Assembly (NCBI GenBank): GCA_017459345.1
Contig: JAFUDC010000173.1
Coordinates: forward strand, 1-60,062
Reading direction: 5' to 3'
Source of the DNA: Eubacterium sp.
GTDB lineage: Bacteria > Bacillota > Clostridia > Lachnospirales > Lachnospiraceae
DNA length: 60,062 nucleotides
The notes under the pieces were generated by a model, which made no database searches, was not told the origin of the DNA, and saw only the letters and a program-made list of their open reading frames with translations. Positions 54,008-60,062 of the stretch are shown one piece after another. Position numbers and translations under genes: made by a program. Numbering within the stretch: the first letter of the stretch is position 1; every line of letters starts with the position of its first letter.

Positions 54008-54607
54008 TTAACCGTTCAGCTTCTTCTCAAGCTCTTCTTTTGCCTGCTCATAGTTTTCAAAATGTATGGCATCAAGCCCGAACTTTCGGGCGGCGTCTAT
54101 ATTATCTTCATTATCATCGATGAAAACGCATTCTTCCGGGTTCAGATCATATGTATCACATATTTTTCGGTAGATAGCCGGATCCGGCTTGATCATCCCC
54201 ACATGGCAGGAGAAGACGCCCCCATCCATATATGGAAGGAAATCCAGGGCCTCCGGCCCTGCATTCATGATATATTCCGAATAATTGGAGAGATATAATA
54301 CCTGAAATCCCCGCTCCTTCAGTTCCCGGATCCAGGGAATTGCATAATCAGTCTTACTGATACAGTCCCCCACATGCTCAAGAGTCAGCCGAATCTCATC
54401 TTGTACCTCCTCACCGTCCGATAACATCCGGCCAAAAACATCCTCCGGATCCTGACCCAGATCCAGCTGGTTCCAGTAACCTGTCTTCCAGATAGATGCA
54501 TTCACCTTTTCGATCAACGTGTCATCCTTAAGCAGGTTTTTAATAAAGGGCATGTAATCAAACCGCATCAGCACATTGCCTATATCAAATATAATCGTCT
54601 TTATCAT
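54008..54607 (-). CDS. HAD-superfamily hydrolase
   Basis: The 199-residue protein has HAD motif I FDIGNVLMRFD, motif II YLSNYSE, motif III KPDPAIY and motif IV FIDDNEDNIDAA, with a small helical cap. It resembles the alpha-glucose-1-phosphatase/YihX group, though the substrate is unknown. The ATG at 54607 is chosen; a GTG at 54631 has its ribosome binding site too close. The start lies 14 bases after the stop of the small gene upstream, so translation is probably coupled. The 123-bp gap after it holds only a GATTCTCT/AGAGAATC hairpin. Confidence 0.85.
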   Translation of the reverse strand: MIKTIIFDIGNVLMRFDYMPFIKNLLKDDTLIEKVNASIWKTGYWNQLDLGQDPEDVFGRMLSDGEEVQDEIRLTLEHVGDCISKTDYAIPWIRELKERGFQVLYLSNYSEYIMNAGPEALDFLPYMDGGVFSCHVGMIKPDPAIYRKICDTYDLNPEECVFIDDNEDNIDAARKFGLDAIHFENYEQAKEELEKKLNG

Positions 54608-54623
54608 GGGTATCGCTTTCTTT

Positions 54624-54851
54624 TTATGCACGCTCCTTCAGTTTATCATACCATGGACAGGGAATATGGCCTTCGGGCATCTCAGGTAACTCTCCTCCTG
54701 TAATCAGCGCTTTGATCACCCTGCGGTGAATACCCACACATATTCCCAGGGAGAACAGAAAGCATGCGAAAAAAATCTTCCTGCAGATTTTTCTTGCCAG
54801 TTTCTGACGTTTTGCTTTCTTTACCATCTTTCTTTCCTCTTTTTCTGTCAT
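54624..54851 (-). CDS. Small single-pass membrane protein, unknown
   Basis: The 75-residue protein has a very basic N-terminus (KKAKRQKLARKICRK), one membrane segment (IFFACFLFSLGICVGI, about residues 26-41) and a short C-terminal part with GGELPEMPEGHIPCPWYDKL. A GAGGAGGAT site precedes the start. The charge pattern suggests the N-terminus stays inside. It heads a likely operon with the HAD gene, and the tandem hairpin array at 54890-55151 lies directly upstream, possibly in its mRNA leader. Not recognised. Confidence 0.65.
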   Translation of the reverse strand: MTEKEERKMVKKAKRQKLARKICRKIFFACFLFSLGICVGIHRRVIKALITGGELPEMPEGHIPCPWYDKLKERA

Positions 54852-54889
54852 CTTGTAATCCTCCTCTATTAAAAATGATTTTTTCCTTG

Positions 54890-55151
54890 ATTACCCCTAA
54901 AATAGCTGGCTATCTGATTTTTTGGGGTAATCTTACTGATCCATTCTCCTCTCTCGGACTTTAATTACCCCTGGAATCGCTGATTCTCTGTTTTTTTGGG
55001 GTAATCTTACTGATTCACTCTCTTCTCTTGGACTTCAATTACCCCTGGAATCGCTGATTCTCTGTTTTTTTGGGGTAATCTTACTGATTCACTCTCTTCT
55101 CTTGGACTTCAATTACCCCTGAAATAGCTATTTATCCGATTATAGGGGTAA
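54890..55151. repeat. 74-bp tandem hairpin array (four units)
   Basis: Units begin at 54890, 54964, 55038 and 55112, exactly 74 bp apart; units 2 and 3 are identical. Each begins ATTACCCC, is closed about 30 bp later by GGGGTAAT, and is followed by a ~32-bp linker (TCTTACTGATTCACTC in part). Inside each hairpin is a smaller palindrome with unit-specific sequence: ATAGCTGGCTAT (54902-54913), GAATCGCTGATTC (54974-54986 and 55048-55060) and AAATAGCTATTT (55122-55133). No ORF spans it. The remainder of the 54852-55480 gap holds a promoter at 55336. Confidence 0.85.
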
Positions 55152-55335
55152 ATCTCCTGAACCGGTTCCGGAAGAAGTTTCCGCAATCATATTTTATTAT
55201 ATACTACAAGGACAAACTTTAAAAGAAAAATTTTGGCTCAGGTCTCAAAATACATTTCCACGGCATGCTTGCTTATAAGTGAAGGATGATGTTTATGACA
55301 CGCAATAAAAGACGTGTATTGGAATATTTAAAAGG

Positions 55336-55364
55336 TTGCGAAATCACCCTGCTAATGATAAAAT
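55336..55364 (+). promoter_or_regulatory. Promoter of the aldo/keto reductase gene
   Basis: TTGCGA (55336-55341) and TAAAAT (55359-55364) are 17 bp apart. The mRNA leader would be about 110 nt. Confidence 0.6.
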
Positions 55365-55480
55365 ATTCTCTGTTAGGGTTGTGCACAATCCATGTAGATG
55401 TGCAAAGCTGTTTCCAGATTTTAAGATTTTAAGACGGATTGAAGACGAAGAAGTATATTTAAGAAATGGAGTTGAATGAT

Positions 55481-56614
55481 ATGACGAAAGCAATTGATCT
55501 ATCCGGTACACCCAAGCTGGGCTTTGGTATGATGCGGCTTCCTAAACTTGCCGATGACAAGAAGAAGATAGACATTGAACAGACCTGCAAGATGGTAGAC
55601 CTCTTTATGGAAGCGGGCTTTACTTACTTTGATACAGCCTATGTATATGATGGGGGTGCCTCAGAAGAAGCAGTGAGGAAGGCTCTGGTTGAGAGATATC
55701 CCAGGGATTCCTATACGATTGCCACCAAGCTCAACGCCTGGCTGGGAAAGCCGGATGAAGCTGCCGCCAAACAGCAGCTTGAAACATCCTTAGAGAGACT
55801 GGGTGTAGATTACGTGGATTATTATCTGCTCCATGCCCTCCAGCTCAACAACAGGGATGTCTACGCAGATTATAAGCTCTGGGATTTTGTGAGGGGGCAG
55901 AAGGAAAAGGGTCTGATCCGCCACTGGGGTTTCTCCTTCCACGGAACCCCCGAGATGCTTGATGATCTGCTTAAGGAGAATCCCGATGCGGAATTCGTGC
56001 AGCTGCAGATCAATTATGCAGACTGGGAGGACAGCCATATCGCCTCCAGGGCCTGCTATGAGATAGCCAGAAAGCACAACAAACCAATTGTAGTGATGGA
56101 GCCGGTCAAGGGGGGTACCCTTGCCAACCCGCCGGAGAAGCTGGCTAAGATCTTTAAGGAGGCCAATCCTGATGCTTCCTATGCATCCTGGGCCATCCGC
56201 TATGTTGCTTCTCTTGATGGCATCCTTACTGTCCTAAGCGGCATGTCCAACATCGACCAGATGAAGGATAATCTTTCCTATATGAAGGACTTTAAACCTC
56301 TTAATTCAGAGGAACAGAAGGTCATCGGCCAGGCTCAGCAAATCATCCGGGATGCAGGTGCCATACCCTGTACTGCCTGTCATTACTGTACCAAGGGCTG
56401 TCCCCAGGAGATTCCGATTCCGGATATCTTCCGTGCCATCAATATGAACCGGATTTATCAGAGTATGGAGGAAGCCAAAGGCAGATATACCAATGCCACT
56501 GCAAAATGCGGCAAGGCTTCTGATTGTATCCAATGCGGTCAATGTGAAGATGCCTGTCCTCAGAGCCTGCCCATCATTGAACTTTTGCAGGAAGCTGTGG
56601 ACTTGTTCGAATAA
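55481..56614 (+). CDS. Aldo/keto reductase with C-terminal 4Fe-4S ferredoxin-like domain
   Basis: From the start at 55481 (MTKAIDLSG, GGAG site 9 bases away) the protein has 377 residues. The N-terminal barrel carries the aldo/keto reductase catalytic set: Asp in TYFDTAYVYDGG, Tyr in the same stretch, Lys in IATKLNAWLG and His in YYLLHALQ. The last ~90 residues contain CTACHYCTKGCP and CIQCGQCEDACP, enough cysteines for two iron-sulfur clusters. This fused type is common in anaerobes; the substrate and electron partner are unknown. Confidence 0.9.
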   Translation: MTKAIDLSGTPKLGFGMMRLPKLADDKKKIDIEQTCKMVDLFMEAGFTYFDTAYVYDGGASEEAVRKALVERYPRDSYTIATKLNAWLGKPDEAAAKQQLETSLERLGVDYVDYYLLHALQLNNRDVYADYKLWDFVRGQKEKGLIRHWGFSFHGTPEMLDDLLKENPDAEFVQLQINYADWEDSHIASRACYEIARKHNKPIVVMEPVKGGTLANPPEKLAKIFKEANPDASYASWAIRYVASLDGILTVLSGMSNIDQMKDNLSYMKDFKPLNSEEQKVIGQAQQIIRDAGAIPCTACHYCTKGCPQEIPIPDIFRAINMNRIYQSMEEAKGRYTNATAKCGKASDCIQCGQCEDACPQSLPIIELLQEAVDLFE

Positions 56615-56641
56615 GCTCCCCTTCCGGTTTCTGATCGATCA

Positions 56642-56703
56642 TTAAGTGATTGCGAAACTCGTGTCCGACTTTATAGGTGTGACTTAAGTTTCGCAATTAC
56701 CTA
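56642..56703. repeat. Dispersed inverted repeat, family C, copy 4
   Basis: TTAAGTGATTGCGAAACT (56642-56659) and AGTTTCGCAATTACCTA (56687-56703) pair almost fully. Read on the minus strand it starts TAGGTAATTGCGAAACTT, like the ends of copies 1 and 3. It lies between convergent genes and includes the stop codon of the downstream gene. Confidence 0.7.
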
Positions 56704-57882
56704 CTGATTCCTCAGATAGCTCATACCAACATCATACACACGGCCATTCACCGCGTCAAAAAGCCATCTGGCCATAGTGGCCTGATTATCATTCTTTATA
56801 TGAAAATAAGGCTTTCTCACCGCAGTATGAACGGATCCGCCGGCACTGATGCCCGGGACGGGATGCTTCCAGTCATTAAAGAAGAACCCGAACCCGGGCA
56901 TGATCTTTTTAAGCTGAACAGTCAGTTGGGCAAGCTGGTCCCGGTAGAGTTCCTGCAATTCTTTGTTGGTACTGTAGTCTTTGTTGGTAACCGCATTATA
57001 AAATGTGCTGAGCAGGTAATCGTGAACCGAGCTTGCATAGAGATAGCGGAGTCTGTCCCCGCACCGGTCGACAAGACTGGAATACCAATCCAGGATAATA
57101 TTATCCGAAGATATGGGCTTCCAGAATCTCTCCCCGGCTCCCCAGATATCCCTGGCTGTCTCCTGCCAGTGATCAAAGAGGAGCAGGGCACTGTCTGAAA
57201 GCAGGGTCACATCCCGGCAGTCCGGATAAAAATCCTCCAGAATCTCCTCTGTCAACGCGGGCACCGCAAAGGCTCCGGCGGAATCCCCGGCAATCAGGAT
57301 CCGGCCCGGATCCGGAAAATGTTCTTTCGCTACCTTCATGGCTTCAAGGAAATTCTCATGTCCTTTAAAATGTACCACATCCCGGGTTCCTTCTCCCGTA
57401 TCAAACTCATAATCCCTGTTTCCCACATGAAAGTCTCCGGTGGCGTAGGTCACCACAATAAAACACCAGCTGTCAAAGGGATTCCAGGAATGACCCGTCT
57501 GGGTAATACCCACATTAATATTCATAACCTGAGTAAAGGGCCTCAGATTATTCCAGTAAAAATTAGGCTGTCCTGCCGCTACCTTCCCTCCGGTCACCGG
57601 CCTGGCTGCCGAGTAATCATCCCAGGCCACTCCCCCTCCGGAAAAAAAGATGCAGAGCCTCTTTCTGGTACCCTTCTTAAGATAAATGTGATAGGGGCTG
57701 CCGTCGCCGCAGATTCCCTTTTCCAGTGGGACTTTATACCAGACCTTCTTTTCAGGCATCCCGGATAAAACCGGAGCCTCCATGTCAGATTGCCGGATAT
57801 GGTCTCCGATCTTCTGCTCCAGAAAGTCTCCGGTCTGCTCCATCATATGTTCAAACTTTTCAGTAAATGGATAGGCAAACAT
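56701..57882 (-). CDS. Pectinacetylesterase/NOTUM-like carboxylesterase
   Basis: The 393-residue protein fits the pectinacetylesterase family of alpha/beta hydrolases, which remove acyl groups from glycans or lipids. Signs are the oxyanion segment CIFFSGGGVAWDDYSA (about 77-92), the nucleophile elbow IAGDSAGAFAVPAL (Ser201) and NPFDSWCFIVVTYATGDFH. There is no signal peptide, so it appears cytosolic, unlike plant enzymes. It is the third gene of a set with a zinc-ribbon membrane protein and an acyltransferase-like protein, 74 bp after the former. Confidence 0.75.
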   Translation of the reverse strand: MFAYPFTEKFEHMMEQTGDFLEQKIGDHIRQSDMEAPVLSGMPEKKVWYKVPLEKGICGDGSPYHIYLKKGTRKRLCIFFSGGGVAWDDYSAARPVTGGKVAAGQPNFYWNNLRPFTQVMNINVGITQTGHSWNPFDSWCFIVVTYATGDFHVGNRDYEFDTGEGTRDVVHFKGHENFLEAMKVAKEHFPDPGRILIAGDSAGAFAVPALTEEILEDFYPDCRDVTLLSDSALLLFDHWQETARDIWGAGERFWKPISSDNIILDWYSSLVDRCGDRLRYLYASSVHDYLLSTFYNAVTNKDYSTNKELQELYRDQLAQLTVQLKKIMPGFGFFFNDWKHPVPGISAGGSVHTAVRKPYFHIKNDNQATMARWLFDAVNGRVYDVGMSYLRNQ

Positions 57883-57956
57883 TGTCAGTTCCTCGTATGT
57901 CTTTCAAACAAGTTTGACGAGTATATTTCATACATATTCCGCATGGCTCTGAGTAG

Positions 57957-58616
57957 TTACATGTTCATATATTTTGAGAAGGCATTTCCCAGTTCACGGG
58001 GCCGGAAGATTACCACAAAGGCTGCCACCACCAGCATGATTCCCACACTGGCAATGGCCATGTAGGGAACCCTGTTAATCCCCAGCAATACGGGAATCAG
58101 CTGCAGGACCGCAAGGATCACATCCACCAGAAGATAAATCATATAATCCACAAGCCGCAGGCCCACACCATATCCGATAATGATGGTCACAATGGTAAGG
58201 CTCAGCAATGTTGCAGGTATGATCCAGTTGAGACTCCAGCCCATCTTTCCGTCACCATAATCGATGAAGGCACAGACAGCCATCACCGCATAAGCCTGGT
58301 AGGAAATCAGCTTGATAATATTTCCTCTGTAATATAAGGCCACGCAGAGGTCGAGAAGAACAAAGGGGGCCCACATCATAAAAAGGACGGGCAGGTGGAA
58401 GCGGAAGCCTGTCATGATATGAATCATCATGGATACAACCTCCACGATCACAAAGAGGAAGAGGCAGATCTTAAACATCAGCCTGATGGGATATCTTCTT
58501 TTTTTCAGAGTCGGGAATGCAGGGTTGTCCGGATTCCCCTCGATGCTTCCCTCACATAAGGGGCAGCAGCGCTTATCCCCGCGTATATGTATCTTACATT
58601 TTGGACAGTATTGCAT
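57957..58616 (-). CDS. Zinc-ribbon multi-pass membrane protein (DUF6320-like)
   Basis: The 219-residue protein begins with a zinc ribbon (CPKC at 4-7 and CCPLC at 17-21) followed by a short basic linker and about six membrane segments. This matches what I recall of DUF6320, a family of unknown role. It lies between the acyltransferase-like and esterase-like genes on the same strand, so the three probably act together. Confidence 0.65.
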   Translation of the reverse strand: MQYCPKCKIHIRGDKRCCPLCEGSIEGNPDNPAFPTLKKRRYPIRLMFKICLFLFVIVEVVSMMIHIMTGFRFHLPVLFMMWAPFVLLDLCVALYYRGNIIKLISYQAYAVMAVCAFIDYGDGKMGWSLNWIIPATLLSLTIVTIIIGYGVGLRLVDYMIYLLVDVILAVLQLIPVLLGINRVPYMAIASVGIMLVVAAFVVIFRPRELGNAFSKYMNM

Positions 58617-58691
58617 AATCTATTCCTTATATCGTCTATTAGTATCTGAGATTTTCAAAATATTGATCCGTTTACCTGCAAAGATATCTCA

Positions 58692-59975
58692 TCACTCATC
58701 CTGTTCCTCACGTCTGTCGTAATCATTGGATCCGATCTCAACCTCCAGTCCCAGCTCCGTGAGCCTTCTGAAGAATCCAAGGAGGACCCGATGCTCAGAA
58801 TAGGCAGAGACCGCGCCAAAAACCATCTTATCCCGGAAGGTGGATATGCAGACCTGCATATTCTGGGTGGACATGAAGGCGGAAAAACGGTCTATGTAAG
58901 GGGCGATGGAATCCGGCATATCAATTCTTCCCAGATTAGATAAGGTTGCCGTCGTTCCCCGCCTGGTTTTATGGGTAAAATAGAGGATAACCAGATCCTT
59001 GATGGCCAGGGGCACCATCCGGATTCCCCTGTTATGCTGCAGCTGGCTGTAGCTGTTCATGGTCTTTTTAATATTCTCCTCAGAAAGCTGCTCTTTAAAA
59101 GCTTTCTTTACCCGGGGAAGAATACTTTCCACGGTTCCGTCATACTCTTCGGCCTTAACCACAACATTGATCACCCCGAAAAAGTTCCGCGTGGTCTCAG
59201 AAGGGAAAAACTGCCGCAGATTCACCGGGACACTGATTACCACCGGATGACGCTGGTCCTTGACCGGCATGGACCGGATGACTGCCTCTATATAAAGGGC
59301 ACAGATGAGAATACCGGCTGTAGTCTGATAATTACGGGCCAGTTCCATGAAGGCTTTCGCCGAGACAGTTCCCTCCACCAGGTGATTCTGCATATTGTCA
59401 TCTTTATCCTGGCGAATCTGATAGGCTTTGTTGGACATCATGGTCTCAAGCTGGTCCCGGCCCTTTTCCTTACTGTAAAAATAATCAAAAGCATCCTGGT
59501 TCTTCTCATCTGCTGAGGAGCTTAAGTCTGCTTCGGAAGGGACCTCCACACCATACTTCATCTGGCAGTAGAGGAAAACCAGCTTCTTCATAAACATGAA
59601 TCCCCCGGTACCATCTGCCAGCACATGGAACATCTCCAGGTTAATCCGCTTTTTATAATAATTCACCCGAAAGAGCAGACTCCGTCTGCCGGAAAAATAC
59701 AGGGGGCTGCAGGCCGGAAGATCTTCCTTTCTCACCAGGGGACGCATATCAGTGCTGTCCAGATAATACCAGAACAGCCCTTTTCGAAGAACTACCCGAA
59801 AGTGGGGAAACTCCAGCAAAGCCTGATCCAGGGCCTCCTGAAGAAATTCCCCATCCACATCCTCCTTAAGCTCACAGGTCACCCTAAAGACCCGGGTATC
59901 AGACCCCCTGGCGGTGGCCGGCACGATGGTGGCAGCATTATCCAGTTTGTACCATTTATAATTGGAAGATGGCAT
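58692..59975 (-). CDS. Condensation-domain-like acyltransferase (alcohol acetyltransferase-related)
   Basis: From the ATG at 59975 (AGGAG site 7 bases away) the protein has 427 residues and is complete; the open frame continues upstream to the window edge without support. It carries the HxxxDG active-site motif of the BAHD/condensation/AATase superfamily as FHVLADGTGG (His117, Asp121), and a later structural segment TLSNLGRIDMPDS. These enzymes move acyl groups from CoA or a carrier to an alcohol or amine. It is the first gene of the three-gene set; the acceptor is unknown. Confidence 0.75.
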   Translation of the reverse strand: MPSSNYKWYKLDNAATIVPATARGSDTRVFRVTCELKEDVDGEFLQEALDQALLEFPHFRVVLRKGLFWYYLDSTDMRPLVRKEDLPACSPLYFSGRRSLLFRVNYYKKRINLEMFHVLADGTGGFMFMKKLVFLYCQMKYGVEVPSEADLSSSADEKNQDAFDYFYSKEKGRDQLETMMSNKAYQIRQDKDDNMQNHLVEGTVSAKAFMELARNYQTTAGILICALYIEAVIRSMPVKDQRHPVVISVPVNLRQFFPSETTRNFFGVINVVVKAEEYDGTVESILPRVKKAFKEQLSEENIKKTMNSYSQLQHNRGIRMVPLAIKDLVILYFTHKTRRGTTATLSNLGRIDMPDSIAPYIDRFSAFMSTQNMQVCISTFRDKMVFGAVSAYSEHRVLLGFFRRLTELGLEVEIGSNDYDRREEQDE

Positions 59976-60062
59976 AACACTTCTCCTCAGACAGATCCAA
60001 CAAAAGCCACTTATCCTATAAATAAAAAGCCAGGACTCTGCCTGTTGTTCATCAGTTTTCAT

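Noticed and set aside
54890..55151. CRISPR array reading of the 74-bp repeats
   Set aside because: The linkers are repeated along with the hairpins (units 2 and 3 are identical throughout), so there are no unique spacers, and no cas genes are in the window.
55331..55348. Fifth family C repeat (GGTTGCGAAATCACC)
   Set aside because: It lacks a complementary arm nearby and reads better as the -35 region of the reductase promoter.
59976..60062. Longer start for the acyltransferase-like protein at the window edge
   Set aside because: The ATG at 59975 has a well-placed AGGAG site; the 29 extra residues look like untranslated leader and do not resemble the family N-terminus.

Overview
The window looks like chromosomal DNA of a low-to-mid GC Clostridia bacterium, most likely a Lachnospiraceae-type gut anaerobe. 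The signs are a ribosomal-protein block with Firmicutes-like features (zinc-type S14, strong AGGAGG ribosome binding sites), pyruvate phosphate dikinase, a HrcA/CIRCE-controlled clpB, a leucine T-box, a yybP-ykoY-type leader, and a LacI-controlled cellobiose phosphorylase locus. This is judged by reading alone; no database search was run. I see no tRNA, rRNA, CRISPR array, transposase gene or prophage.

Layout. 1-416: intergenic, with a tandem hairpin-repeat array and a terminator. 417-11794 (minus strand): one S10-spc ribosomal-protein operon (rpsJ to secY) with its own promoter and a folded leader, ending unusually in a small lipoprotein gene. 11837-17767: housekeeping and unknown genes (secreted protein, Gx transporter, methyltransferase, DegV, TraX-like protein, iron alcohol dehydrogenase). 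17964-20161: a CDP-glycerol glycerophosphotransferase gene cut by an in-frame TAG, and ridA. 20401-25302: ppdK, a CLC-type channel, a DUF6506-like protein. 25398-27703: Leu T-box and leuA. 27755-30455: clpB with CIRCE. 30614-31105: nitroreductase. 31195-41333: a cello-oligosaccharide locus. LacI regulator, binding protein, two permeases and an MsmK-type ATPase are read leftward; cellobiose phosphorylase and a GH1 beta-glucosidase are read rightward, with operator-like palindromes at both start sites. 41381-42581: putative Mn2+ riboswitch with a CaCA antiporter. 42699-53181: envelope functions (HtrA protease, undecaprenyl-phosphate sugar transferase, LCP ligase, LxxG-repeat exported protein, MMPL transporter, TetR regulator). 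53273-54851: ThrH, a HAD hydrolase and a small membrane protein. 54890-55151: a striking 74-bp tandem hairpin array. 55481-59975: an aldo/keto reductase, then an unusual acyltransferase / zinc-ribbon membrane protein / pectinacetylesterase-like gene set.

How the parts work together. The sugar locus imports cello-oligosaccharides and cleaves them by phosphorolysis and hydrolysis. The MMPL, LxxG protein and TetR form a regulated envelope export module. The sugar transferase and LCP protein are adjacent on the plus strand and both act on undecaprenyl-linked cell-surface polymers.

The most unusual content is non-coding. There are two tandem hairpin arrays (1-178 and 54890-55151). In the second, the inner palindrome differs between units but stays self-complementary. 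There are also three dispersed palindromic repeat families: a ~65-bp GATTTTGT/ACAAAATC element (two copies), an AATTGCGAAACTC element (four copies) and a TATATAGTTA-flanked terminator element (two copies). These are the best candidates for undescribed elements here.
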